Below are positions 19,268-28,112 of a stretch of DNA of 64,000 nucleotides, piece after piece. The translations under genes were made by a program, and so were the position numbers. The notes below the pieces were generated by a model. The model was not told where the DNA came from. It saw only the letters and a program-made list of their open reading frames with translations, and did not search any database. The stretch is from Hyphomicrobiales bacterium (lineage in GTDB: Bacteria; Pseudomonadota; Alphaproteobacteria; Rhizobiales; Rhizobiaceae). Position 1 is the stretch's first letter; each line of letters starts with the position of its first letter. The stretch covers positions 22,244 to 86,243 of the forward strand of contig UCJU01000025.1 in the NCBI GenBank assembly GCA_900472925.1, written 5' to 3'.

Positions 19268-20658
19268 GCGGGTATCCTTTGTGGCTCAGCCGGTGAACGG
19301 GCGGTGGACGCCGTGTGCGTGGTCGTTTCGGCAATGAGGTGGAAACTGGTGGAGACATCGTCCAGCTGAAAATGCGGCTGGAGACGGACGGTGCAGGAAA
19401 AGCTGCCCGGCTTTCCGGGGATTTCAAAAACGCTGATGCCGGCCGAGCGAAGCGGGTAACGTGTTCGCAGGGACGCCTCGGCGTCGTCATTGCCCAGTGT
19501 GTAGGAAGACAGCCAGTTTTCCAGCTTGCGCTCGATGGTGATGGCATCGCTCAACTGGCCGATGTCATCGCGCATGATGACCTTGAGGTAATGCGAGAAC
19601 CTGGACGCGCACAGCACATATTGCAGCATGGCCGCCAGCCTTGCGTTCTGCCGTGCGCTTTCCTTCGAATAGTGCCCTGGCGCATGGAGCGACTGATTGG
19701 CATTGAAAATCGCCATGCTGGAAAGATAGGTTGTCGATACCGGCACGATGCCGAGGTCGGAGAATTGCTGTTCCTGCCCCATGGTCAGTTGCATCTCGAC
19801 AGGGGGCTGGGCCGACAGGCCGTTGCTCTCGATGCCGAGATCAAGCGGTGGCAGTTGAGACTGGGACAGCATGCCGCCGTCCACCTCGTCCTGTGTCACG
19901 CCTCTGATATCGGCAAACCAGCCGGTATCGGTGAAATTGCGCACCACGACGGACGCGAAAGCAAAAGCCGGATTGCCCCACAGCAGCGTCTCGCCATTTT
20001 CTGCGATGTGTTCGCGAAACGGAAATGGGTCTTCCCGGCGGCGCGAATAAGGTTTGTGGGGCGAGCGCAGCAGGATACGCGGGGCGACCAGACCCACGAA
20101 ACGGCTGTCGTCGCGGGCACGCAGTGCATTCCAGCGAAGGCGGGTCTTTTCTTGCTTCAACCATGAGAAATCATGGACTCGGCTGAGTTCAGCGAAGTCT
20201 TCAAGGCCGACGGTAGAGGGAGCCGCTGCGGCTATGAACGGGCAGAATGCTGCAGCAGCGACCATGCCGATTTGTGACAGGGCAGTGATAGAATCGATGC
20301 CATCGACGTCGTCAGGAGAGAATGTGTAGTCTCCGACCAGGAGGCCAACAGGTTCGCCGCCCGGCATGCCGAATTCTCTGTTGTAGATGATCTCGAAGAG
20401 ATGGCTCTGGTCGAAGTCGGTCGCACGTTCCATGCTGCGCGCCAACTCCCTCCAACTGGCGTTCAGAAGCTTGACTTTGACTTCCGGGCACCGGCTTGCC
20501 TCGACCACCACCATGGCGAGCCCGCGCCATCTTGCTTCCATTCCCTGAAATTCAGGGTGGTGCAAAATGGCGTTCACTTGGCCGTTAAGAGCATCATCGA
20601 TGAGCGCGATGAGCTGGTCGGCCTGACTGCGTATGTCCGAAACGGACCTGTGCGTCAT
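19264..20658 (-). CDS. Second TssC-like sheath protein
   Basis: A TssC/VipB/EvpB paralogue (464 aa from the ATG at 20658). It has the canonical WRGL, FDQSHLFEIIYNREFGMPGG and C-terminal blocks. Agrobacterium T6SS loci carry two tssC genes; this one, downstream of the main copy, matches the minor copy. The start is uncertain. The ATG at 20658 has GGGAG seven bases before it. An in-frame ATG at 20700 would overlap tssC and place a nine-G homopolymer (20671-20679) inside the coding region. The first option keeps the tract in the leader. Confidence 0.88.
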   Translation of the reverse strand: MTHRSVSDIRSQADQLIALIDDALNGQVNAILHHPEFQGMEARWRGLAMVVVEASRCPEVKVKLLNASWRELARSMERATDFDQSHLFEIIYNREFGMPGGEPVGLLVGDYTFSPDDVDGIDSITALSQIGMVAAAAFCPFIAAAAPSTVGLEDFAELSRVHDFSWLKQEKTRLRWNALRARDDSRFVGLVAPRILLRSPHKPYSRRREDPFPFREHIAENGETLLWGNPAFAFASVVVRNFTDTGWFADIRGVTQDEVDGGMLSQSQLPPLDLGIESNGLSAQPPVEMQLTMGQEQQFSDLGIVPVSTTYLSSMAIFNANQSLHAPGHYSKESARQNARLAAMLQYVLCASRFSHYLKVIMRDDIGQLSDAITIERKLENWLSSYTLGNDDAEASLRTRYPLRSAGISVFEIPGKPGSFSCTVRLQPHFQLDDVSTSFHLIAETTTHTASTARSPAEPQRIPA

Positions 20659-20719
20659 GAAAGGGCTCCCGGGGGGGGGTATGCGGTAGGTGAGGGGCAT
20701 TGCTGCCCCGTCACCCTGT

Positions 20720-22201
20720 TCAGTTCTTGGTTGGAATGCGTGCAACCATACGCAGCGAGGTCGTCAGCTCTTCCATCTGCAACCAAGGACGCATCCAGGC
20801 TACCGCGTTATAAGCACCAGGCTTGCCGGGAATTTCCTGCACGGTCACCTTCGCGTCGCGCAACGGGTACTTGGCGCGCGACTCTTCGCCTGCCACGTCG
20901 TTGGCATTGACGTAGTTGGAAATCCAGCGGTTGAGCCAGACTTCGCAATCGGATGCTTCCATGAAGGAACCGATCTTGTCGCGACCCATGACCTTCAGAT
21001 AATGCGCAAAGCGCGAGGTCGCCATCATGTATGGCAGCCTTGCAGAGACGGCGGCATTGGCCGTTGCTTCCGGACGGTCATATAGCTTGGGCTTGTGGGC
21101 CGTCTGCGCGCCGAAGAACACGGCGTAATCCGTGTTTTTGTAGTGGCAGAGTGGCAGGAAGCCCAGCTTGCCCAGTTCCGCATCGCGACGGTCGGTAATG
21201 CCGACTTCCGTCGGGCATTTGAGATCCAGATCGCCGTCATCGCTGGAGAACACGTGCATGGGGAGATTTTCCACCTTGCCACCGTTTTCCGCACCACGGA
21301 TGGCTGTGCACCATCCATGCTTGGCAAAGGCGTCCGTCAGCTTTGTTCCCATGACGTAGGAGGCGTTCATCCAGCAATATTCGTCGTGCTGCAAATCGCC
21401 GTTGGCAGAGCCGCGTGTTTCATCATAGGCGAATTCGTCAACTGGGTTCGTCTTCGGGCCATAAGGCATACGGGCCAGAACGCGCGGCAGGGCAAGCGTG
21501 ACGAAGCGAGAATCGTCGCTTTCTCTGAAGCTGCGCCACTTTGCATATTCCACAGTATCGAAAATCTTCTCCAGATCACGCGGACGCGCGAGATCGCGGT
21601 AATCTTCAAAGCCGAACATGCGTGGGCTCGCAGCCGAGATAAACGGGGCAAATGCAGCCGCGGCGATCATCGAAACGCCCTGGAGAAGCTGAACATCGTC
21701 AAACGAGTTATCGAACTCATAGTCACCAATGATGGCGCCCATCGGCTCACCACCGGGAGTGCCAAATTCATCTTCATAGATGGACTTGAACAGTCTGGAC
21801 TGGTCGAATTCAACTGCCTTTTCCAGATCGCGGCCGATGTCACGCTTTGACGCATTCAAAACGCGAATCTTGAGGTTGACGCTGGTTTCCGAGTTTTTCA
21901 CCAGATAATTGAGGCCGCGCCATGTGCCCTCAAGCTTGGCGAATTCCGGCGCTTGCATGATGGCCGCGAGCTGGCCGGAAATGGCCTTGTCGATTTCGGC
22001 AATCGCGTGGTTCAACGTCACCGTCAGGTTTCGGTCATACTTGACCGTACCCTTCAGGGCCTGATCGGTCAGGGTGCGCAGCAGGTTCTGCGCGCGGTCC
22101 GGTTCGGTCTGACGTGTCGCGGCAACCACCTTGGCAAGAAGGCCATTTTCTTCGGTGGTTGTTGTCTGTGCCTCGTTTTTCAGCAGGCTTTCAGCGCTCA
22201 T
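20720..22201 (-). CDS. tssC: T6SS contractile sheath protein TssC (VipB)
   Basis: A 493-residue large sheath subunit with the usual motifs: WRGLNYLVKNSETS, FDQSRLFKSIYEDEFGTPGGEP, and the C-terminal LKVMGRDKIGSFM...WLNRWI and YPLRDAKVTV. With TssB it builds the contractile sheath around the Hcp tube. It is 98 bases downstream of tssB, one of the wider gaps of the operon, and this gap holds a small stem-loop. Confidence 0.97.
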   Translation of the reverse strand: MSAESLLKNEAQTTTTEENGLLAKVVAATRQTEPDRAQNLLRTLTDQALKGTVKYDRNLTVTLNHAIAEIDKAISGQLAAIMQAPEFAKLEGTWRGLNYLVKNSETSVNLKIRVLNASKRDIGRDLEKAVEFDQSRLFKSIYEDEFGTPGGEPMGAIIGDYEFDNSFDDVQLLQGVSMIAAAAFAPFISAASPRMFGFEDYRDLARPRDLEKIFDTVEYAKWRSFRESDDSRFVTLALPRVLARMPYGPKTNPVDEFAYDETRGSANGDLQHDEYCWMNASYVMGTKLTDAFAKHGWCTAIRGAENGGKVENLPMHVFSSDDGDLDLKCPTEVGITDRRDAELGKLGFLPLCHYKNTDYAVFFGAQTAHKPKLYDRPEATANAAVSARLPYMMATSRFAHYLKVMGRDKIGSFMEASDCEVWLNRWISNYVNANDVAGEESRAKYPLRDAKVTVQEIPGKPGAYNAVAWMRPWLQMEELTTSLRMVARIPTKN

Positions 22202-22251
22202 GTTTCAATCCTTCCAAATGCGGTTCTTGTCTTACCGCTAGAACAGGTGAA

Positions 22252-22268
22252 GCCCCGTGCGCCGGGGC
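22252..22268 (-). other. Intercistronic stem-loop between tssB and tssC
   Basis: A 6-bp GC stem (GCCCCG/CGGGGC) with a 5-base loop lies between the tssB stop and the tssC start. It lacks a T tract, so it may be an RNA-processing or stability element rather than a terminator. Confidence 0.35.
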
Positions 22269-22299
22269 ATCTCAACGAAGCAGTCCTCATGTTTCGAGG

Positions 22300-22809
22300 T
22301 CAGGTGCCCGCACTGTTTTTCTCTTTCAATTCGGATACGAGCTTTCCGAGATCGGTCTTGTTCTGGAGAATATCTTCCAAGAGCCGCTCCAGATCTTCCG
22401 AGCGATCTGCTTTGGACAATAGGTCGCGAAGTTCGTTGCGCGCATCCAGCAGGGCTTTAAGCGCCGGTACCTGTTCGACGACCGAAGCAGGCAGGAAGTC
22501 GTCCATGCTCTCGAACTTCAGATTGACCTGGATATCCGTGCCATCGTCTTGCAGTGTGTTGGGAACGGCAATGTTGAGGCCGGGTGTCATGCGACGCATG
22601 ACTTCATCGAAGTTATCCCGGTCAATCTGTACGAATTTGCGCTCGCCGAACGGTTTCAGCGGCTGCGTCGGGTTGCCGGAGAAATCGCCCAGAACACCAA
22701 CCACGAACGGCAGCTCTTTGACGACCATTGCGCCTTCGGTTTCGACTTCGTACTTGATGTGAACGCGAGGTTTGCGAACCCGCTCTAGCTTCTCATGAAC
22801 ACTTGCCAT
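22300..22809 (-). CDS. tssB: T6SS contractile sheath protein TssB (VipA)
   Basis: A 169-residue small sheath subunit with the hallmark [26 protein letters not shown], and [15 protein letters not shown]...P segments. It pairs with TssC. It has AACCTCC on the plus strand just upstream of its start, which is a strong GGAGG ribosome-binding site on the minus strand. Confidence 0.97.
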   Translation of the reverse strand: MASVHEKLERVRKPRVHIKYEVETEGAMVVKELPFVVGVLGDFSGNPTQPLKPFGERKFVQIDRDNFDEVMRRMTPGLNIAVPNTLQDDGTDIQVNLKFESMDDFLPASVVEQVPALKALLDARNELRDLLSKADRSEDLERLLEDILQNKTDLGKLVSELKEKNSAGT

Positions 22810-22875
22810 TCAAACCTCCTTGATGCCGTACCGGCATTGCTGACTATAGGGAGCGTCGCATCTCCCTTGATTTTA

Positions 22876-23934
22876 TTATTGTCCGTTGTTCTCGCTCTCG
22901 GGCTTTATTCCGGCCGCCGTCAAAACGGCGTGGCGCGCCTGCACTTCGGGCAAAAGCTCTGCGAGCAGTTCTGAAAAATCCATGCGCCCCCTGCGGACCA
23001 GTGTTTCAATTGCCAGCGAAATCGGAGAATGCGGCTCCGTCCGGCGGAAATAACGCGCAACTGTAAGAAGAGTTTCAAATGCTTCGTCACGTGACGCGAT
23101 TTCTTCTGGGCCAGATGACGATTTTTTGGGAACCTCGGGCTGTACCAAAGCGGAATCACTATCCGCTATCCGTGCATTGTTGGCAACGGCAGGCTGCGTG
23201 TCATCTTTTCCGCCCAATGTGCGTATGGCAGATGCCACCTCAATCAGGATATTTCTGATATTGGAGCTGGCTGGCGCGTTGTGTCCGCACCGTTCCGATA
23301 AAATCTTGCTGATTTCATCGAATGTCGCAAGGCACGCATTTACATCCGCCAGGTGCGAAGACATAGCCGCAATGCCCGCTTCCGAGGCTGCATTATACAG
23401 TTCCTCTTTGCGTTTGGTTTCGGAGGAACGCTGCGCAAGCTGGAAATCCCACAGCGTATATTCACCAAATTTGCCACCTGGAATCAGGGAACTGAGACGC
23501 AAAGGCTGTATGAGCGTTCCCTCACTTCCAATGCCGTTCAACCCGGCGAAAGGAGCGAATTTCTCTTCGTCGTCATCATCGCTAATCGAGCGGAGAGAGT
23601 CCCACTGGTTGCAAAATATATCACATGTAATTCGGTAAACTTCTCGCAGCCCGTGAAAGCCTTTTAGCCTCAGTTCTGCTTCGGCAAGCCATGCCAATAT
23701 TTCAACGTCCCGGCTTTCGGAATATATAATATGCAATCCGAGATTGCTAACCTCAATCCAGTTGCTCGAAACTCTTAGAACTTCTTGGGGTGAAACAGTG
23801 CGCTCTTCTGCGCGCGCTTGATTTCTTTCATCCTTAATTCTATAGTATAGTTCACGAGTTCTTGCGTTGCTTCGAATATTTTCTCCGCAATCACCTAGAT
23901 ATTCTATATCTTTTACCGACTCTTGAGTGGCCAA
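22876..23934 (-). CDS. tssA: T6SS protein TssA (ImpA-type N-terminal domain)
   Basis: A 352-residue ImpA-family protein, first gene of the structural operon. The N-terminal ImpA domain (about residues 5-130) includes SNWIEVSNLGLHIIYSESRDVEILAWLAEAELRLKGF, which I recognise as the TssA pattern, and the C-terminal part holds the family's RTEPHSPI segment. TssA primes and caps sheath-tube growth. The gene is more AT-rich at its 5' end, towards the divergent promoter region. Confidence 0.92.
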   Translation of the reverse strand: MATQESVKDIEYLGDCGENIRSNARTRELYYRIKDERNQARAEERTVSPQEVLRVSSNWIEVSNLGLHIIYSESRDVEILAWLAEAELRLKGFHGLREVYRITCDIFCNQWDSLRSISDDDDEEKFAPFAGLNGIGSEGTLIQPLRLSSLIPGGKFGEYTLWDFQLAQRSSETKRKEELYNAASEAGIAAMSSHLADVNACLATFDEISKILSERCGHNAPASSNIRNILIEVASAIRTLGGKDDTQPAVANNARIADSDSALVQPEVPKKSSSGPEEIASRDEAFETLLTVARYFRRTEPHSPISLAIETLVRRGRMDFSELLAELLPEVQARHAVLTAAGIKPESENNGQ

Positions 23935-24153
23935 TGTCAGTTTATCCCTCGTTAAGTATGATAGATATGTGTCAGTTACTTCCGTTACGTAAGGTTATTC
24001 ACCAAACAGACTTATGGAAAATAGGGCCAAATTGTGGCAACTTGATTTTAAACTCGTCAAATAAAAAAAGCAACTTTTGCTGGACAAGTGAGTTTCATCA
24101 ACCTAACTATGCCACGTCACGTTGTGGAATGATCCAAACCGGAGGCTCGCTGC
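23935..24153. promoter_or_regulatory. Divergent promoter region between tssA and clpV
   Basis: A 219-bp AT-rich gap separates the two T6SS operons and must contain both promoters. In A. tumefaciens the T6SS is controlled by the acid-responsive ExoR-ChvG/ChvI pathway. I cannot point to a specific operator; a CCAC-N8-GTGG inverted motif near 24112-24127 is only a candidate. Confidence 0.55.
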
Positions 24154-26805
24154 ATGTCGCATATTGATCTCAACCGCCTGGTAGAAGCGCTTGAGCCTGA
24201 CTTGCGTGTATCGCTGGAGACGGCAGCCTCTGTTGCCGTACGTCGCGGTCATCAGTTCGTCGACATAGCCCACTGGTTGAGTGCGGTTGTGGATAATGAT
24301 GCATTTTCCGAAACGTTCGACCGTTTAAAAATTTCAAGAGACGATCTTCGCGCTCAAATCGAGCGAGCACTTGACGATGCGGCGGTTGGAGACGGTGAGG
24401 CCTTATCGCTGTCCCAGAACATCCTGACAGCGGGCCGAGAAGCTTGGCTGCTTGCTTCTTTGCAGGATGGACGATCACACATCGCGTTGATCCATCTCCT
24501 TCTGGCTCTCGATGAAGAGACATCGTTGCGCAGTCTGGTCCGTGCCGCTTTCCCGGCACTTAAGCTTTTGGATCGCGCTGCGTTGGAGCAAATTCGGGAA
24601 GAGGGAGACCATAAGGCTTCAACCAGCGATGACGCGATCGTTGGCGCGTTGCAAGGCAAAGATCAGAACGACTTCCTTCGCCTCTATACTCAGGACATGA
24701 CCGAGGATGCGCGTCAAGGCAAAGTGGACCCCGTCATAGGCCGTGACGACGAGCTTCGGCAGATGGTCGATATTCTCACAAGGCGCAGACAGAACAACCC
24801 CATTCTCGTTGGGGAGGCTGGCGTCGGAAAAACGGCCGTTGCAGAGGCACTCGCGCTTGAAATTGTTTCTGGTAATGTACCCGATAAGCTGAAGAATGTA
24901 CGCCTCCTTACGCTTGACCTATCACTTCTTCAGGCGGGTGCGGGTGTGAAAGGCGAATTTGAACGCCGTCTTCACGGCGTTATCGATGCTGTCAAACGCT
25001 CGCCGGAACCTATCATCCTTTTTATCGATGAAGCTCACGGCCTCGTAGGCGCTGGTGGTGCAGCCGGGCAAGGCGATGCAGCCAACATTCTCAAGCCGGC
25101 ACTCGCCCGTGGAGAAGTTCGAACCGTCGCGGCGACGACGTGGAGCGAGTACAAAAAATATTTTGAAAAAGACGCTGCCTTGACCCGCCGTTTTCAGCCA
25201 GTCCATGTCCGTGAACCGGACGAAGCGACGGCTATTCGCATGTTGCGTGGCGTTGCCGACACCTTCGTGAAGCATCACGGTGTGGTCATAAGAGACGAGG
25301 CTATTGTTGCGGCGGTACAGCTTTCCGCCAGATACATGCCGTCGCGTCAACTTCCGGACAAGGCTGTCAGTCTTCTGGACACTGCCTCGGCTGCCGTATC
25401 GCTTGCCCGCCAGACATTGCCTGAGAAGCTTCGGTCCATGCAAAGCGAAGGTCGGTTGCTTGCCACTGAGCTAGAGTGGCTGACGAAAGAGCCAGCTGAT
25501 GAGGAAACCAGCGCTCGAATAGAGGTGATCAAAGCTGAGATCGTCAATCTGGAAACATCGACCGACAGCCTCCGTTCGCGCTATGATGCTGAGTTGGCGG
25601 AGCTTCTGGAGAGCGAAGCTGAGCCCTCCAATGTATCGAACGTTGCACCGCTCAGACCTGTCACGGCTGCGCCTGGTGATGGCGAAGATAAGCTCGTTCC
25701 AACTGTTGTTGATCGAGAGATGATTGCGTCGGTTGTCTCGCGCTGGACGGGCATCCCGCTTGGAAAGTTGTTGGCCGACCAGATTGAAAGCGCAAAGTCT
25801 TTGGATGAGCGCATGAAGCAGCGTGTCATTGGCCAGGATATGGCAATTGGCCGCATCGCCGATGCCATGCGTGCCGCCCGCGCTGGACTGTCCGACCCTC
25901 GCCGTCCACCCGCTGTTTTCTTGCTCGTTGGCATGTCGGGTACTGGGAAGACGGAAACGGCACTGTCACTCGCCGATCTTTTATATGGTGGGAACAGCCA
26001 TCTGACGACGATCAACATGTCCGAATTCAAGGAAGAGCATAAGGTTTCGCTCCTTCTCGGATCGCCTCCGGGCTATGTTGGCTTCGGTGAAGGCGGCATT
26101 TTGACGGAAGCTGTCCGCCGCCGCCCGTTCGGTGTGTTGTTGCTGGATGAGATCGATAAGGCCCATCCCGGCGTCCATGATATATTTTATCAGGTGTTCG
26201 ATAAAGGCATGCTGAAAGACGGCGAGGGCCGCGACATCGATTTTAAAAATACGACGATTTTTATGACTGCCAATACGGGTTCCGAACTTTTGACGGCCTT
26301 GGCTGCAGATCCCGATACCATGCCGGAAGGCGAGGCGCTTGAAGCCATGCTCATGCCTGAGCTGACGAAGCATTTCAAACCTGCTTTTCTGGGGCGCACG
26401 GTGATCTTGCCGTTTATGCCGCTGGGGCCTGAGCAACTGTCGCGCATCGTTGACATCCAGATCGAGAAAATTGCCGAGCGGGTTCGATCCGCATACGGCA
26501 CGGAACTCACGCTTTCAGATGCTGCACGTGATGCGCTGGTTGGGCGGTCGGGTTCCAGTGAAATCGGCGCACGCGCCATTGAAATCATGATCGGCAGAGA
26601 TCTGCTACCACCCATGTCCACGTTCTTTCTGGACAAGGTTATCTCGGGTGACCGGGTGAAGCACATCACCGTCGATTTTGATGAGACCGGGTTCTGCGTT
26701 CGTGCGGAAGCGGTTGGGGAAAATGATGAATTCAGTGCGGCCGAGCCGGTTGCAGTGGATAAGGTTGCCGCGTCGGAAGGGAAGTCCCGACGCATGCGGC
26801 AGTAG
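24154..26805 (+). CDS. clpV: T6SS ATPase ClpV (TssH)
   Basis: An 883-residue Clp/Hsp100 AAA+ protein. An N-terminal Clp-N repeat region (1-160) precedes a first AAA domain with Walker A GEAGVGKT and Walker [11 protein letters not shown] middle coiled coil (about 410-480) follows, then a second AAA domain with Walker A GMSGTGKT and [14 protein letters not shown]. The [21 protein letters not shown] segment and the lack of a ClpB-type long coiled coil mark it as ClpV. It disassembles contracted sheaths for reuse. A GGAGG lies 9 bases upstream of the start. It leads the plus-strand secretion operon. Confidence 0.96.
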   Translation: MSHIDLNRLVEALEPDLRVSLETAASVAVRRGHQFVDIAHWLSAVVDNDAFSETFDRLKISRDDLRAQIERALDDAAVGDGEALSLSQNILTAGREAWLLASLQDGRSHIALIHLLLALDEETSLRSLVRAAFPALKLLDRAALEQIREEGDHKASTSDDAIVGALQGKDQNDFLRLYTQDMTEDARQGKVDPVIGRDDELRQMVDILTRRRQNNPILVGEAGVGKTAVAEALALEIVSGNVPDKLKNVRLLTLDLSLLQAGAGVKGEFERRLHGVIDAVKRSPEPIILFIDEAHGLVGAGGAAGQGDAANILKPALARGEVRTVAATTWSEYKKYFEKDAALTRRFQPVHVREPDEATAIRMLRGVADTFVKHHGVVIRDEAIVAAVQLSARYMPSRQLPDKAVSLLDTASAAVSLARQTLPEKLRSMQSEGRLLATELEWLTKEPADEETSARIEVIKAEIVNLETSTDSLRSRYDAELAELLESEAEPSNVSNVAPLRPVTAAPGDGEDKLVPTVVDREMIASVVSRWTGIPLGKLLADQIESAKSLDERMKQRVIGQDMAIGRIADAMRAARAGLSDPRRPPAVFLLVGMSGTGKTETALSLADLLYGGNSHLTTINMSEFKEEHKVSLLLGSPPGYVGFGEGGILTEAVRRRPFGVLLLDEIDKAHPGVHDIFYQVFDKGMLKDGEGRDIDFKNTTIFMTANTGSELLTALAADPDTMPEGEALEAMLMPELTKHFKPAFLGRTVILPFMPLGPEQLSRIVDIQIEKIAERVRSAYGTELTLSDAARDALVGRSGSSEIGARAIEIMIGRDLLPPMSTFFLDKVISGDRVKHITVDFDETGFCVRAEAVGENDEFSAAEPVAVDKVAASEGKSRRMRQ

Positions 26806-26866
26806 TGGAAAGGCAAACGCGGCCTCGAAGCAAGAGGTCTTTTCAGTAATTACAGGAGCTTACAGT

Positions 26867-27343
26867 ATGCCAATTTATTTGCAGATCGACGGCATCCAGG
26901 GTGACGCTACGCACCAGGAACACAAAAAGTGGATGGATATCGAAGCCATTCACTGGAACGTAACGCGCAACATGAACACATCCGCTGGTTCTGCTGCAAA
27001 CCGCGAAGCATCTGAGCCAACTATTTCGGAAGTTATCCTGACCAAGGTCAGCGACTCGTCTTCTACCAAGTTGTTCCAGGAAGCTTGCTCCGGTCGCCAG
27101 GGTAAACTCGCGACGATCCACCTCGTCACGACTGGCGATCCAGGCAACACTTACATCCAGTATCTGCTGACGAACACACTGATCGCCAGCTACTCAGTCG
27201 ACTCCAGCGGTGATCGTCCTGTTGAGACCATCAAGCTCAACTTCACCAAGATGGAAGTCAAGTACACACCTGCTGACGAAAACAACACGCAGCAGGCTCC
27301 AATGATCGCCTCCTACGACTTGGCGACTACAAAGGCTGGCTAA
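26867..27343 (+). CDS. hcp: T6SS tube protein Hcp
   Basis: A 158-residue Hcp: MPIYLQIDGIQGDATHQEHK is the typical start, and it has the S-x-V-D-x-S-G-D-R-P-V-E segment that ends in K-L-N-F-T-K-M. It is preceded by CAGGAG. Hcp hexamers form the secreted inner tube and are the standard marker of T6SS activity. Codon choice is more optimal-looking than in neighbouring genes, consistent with high expression. A strong terminator follows directly. Confidence 0.97.
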   Translation: MPIYLQIDGIQGDATHQEHKKWMDIEAIHWNVTRNMNTSAGSAANREASEPTISEVILTKVSDSSSTKLFQEACSGRQGKLATIHLVTTGDPGNTYIQYLLTNTLIASYSVDSSGDRPVETIKLNFTKMEVKYTPADENNTQQAPMIASYDLATTKAG

Positions 27344-27351
27344 CGCCTTTG

Positions 27352-27386
27352 ATCCGGTGCCCCTTCTTTGGGGCACCGGATTTTTT
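27352..27386 (+). terminator. Strong rho-independent terminator after hcp
   Basis: A perfect 12-bp stem ATCCGGTGCCCC/GGGGCACCGGAT (27352-27363 and 27370-27381) with a 6-base loop is followed by six T. It probably limits read-through into the effector genes, keeping hcp mRNA far above vgrG mRNA. Confidence 0.92.
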
Positions 27387-27484
27387 ATTCCGATTTCGAA
27401 CGTCTGGTATCTTCGAAAACCGGAAGCGCCTTTAGCGCCAAACATTGCCTGTCCGTTCTCGGATGCTGCTGGGAGAAGCGATCT

Positions 27485-27985
27485 ATGCCCAATTTCTCTG
27501 TTTCTACTGATTCCTTTGTTGTGCGTCCGGTTCGGGAGGACGAGGTCGTTCCTGTGAAACGGATGGGAAAGGGACCTGATTTATCATACATGTCTCTTCC
27601 TGATGGACCTCGGCAACTCAACGCACGAATGGCTGTAGGCGGTGCAGTCGCTGCTGTGGTCAGTCAAGTTTCGGGAGGTGTCAACGAGTACTCCTTGACC
27701 GTTTGGCTGAAAAAGTGGCTTGCTTCAAATGATGCCAAGATCAAGCAGGCGATGCTTTCCAAAGGCCATTCTGCCTTTGCTTTGCAGGTAAACTACGCTG
27801 TCGGAAATTCATTCGGTAACCAGATGTTCATGTCGCGAGACATCTATCTGCTGGGTACTGCGCCTTCTGCAAAAGAGATTGGCTCGATCCTGACGCCTGA
27901 ACTTATGTTCGGCCCGAAGATCGATGATGTGCCCAATTACGCGACGAAGTTCAAATATGCCTATCTCGTTGGAGAGCGCGCCTGA
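27485..27985 (+). CDS. Unknown T6SS-associated protein between hcp and vgrG
   Basis: A 166-residue protein from the ATG at 27485 (MPNFSVSTDSF). It has a glycine/alanine/valine-rich hydrophobic patch (ARMAVGGAVAAVVSQVSGG, about residues 46-64) and no cysteine at all, which rules out the Cys-His amidase (Tae) usually found at this position in A. tumefaciens C58. No partner gene that looks like an immunity protein lies beside it. It could be a cargo protein, a chaperone or a non-Tae effector. I do not recognise the family. The long gap from hcp (with the terminator) suggests a separate promoter. Confidence 0.75.
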   Translation: MPNFSVSTDSFVVRPVREDEVVPVKRMGKGPDLSYMSLPDGPRQLNARMAVGGAVAAVVSQVSGGVNEYSLTVWLKKWLASNDAKIKQAMLSKGHSAFALQVNYAVGNSFGNQMFMSRDIYLLGTAPSAKEIGSILTPELMFGPKIDDVPNYATKFKYAYLVGERA

Positions 27986-28112
27986 TTTGGGCCGTATGAA
28001 GAGTTCCATGGCCTCTGCGAGTGTATTCTGACAGTTAATATGGATTTCTTGGAAAGTACTCGGGAGAGATTATGCCTCTCGGCACCTATGCATTGTAAAG
28101 CGGAGTTAGCTC

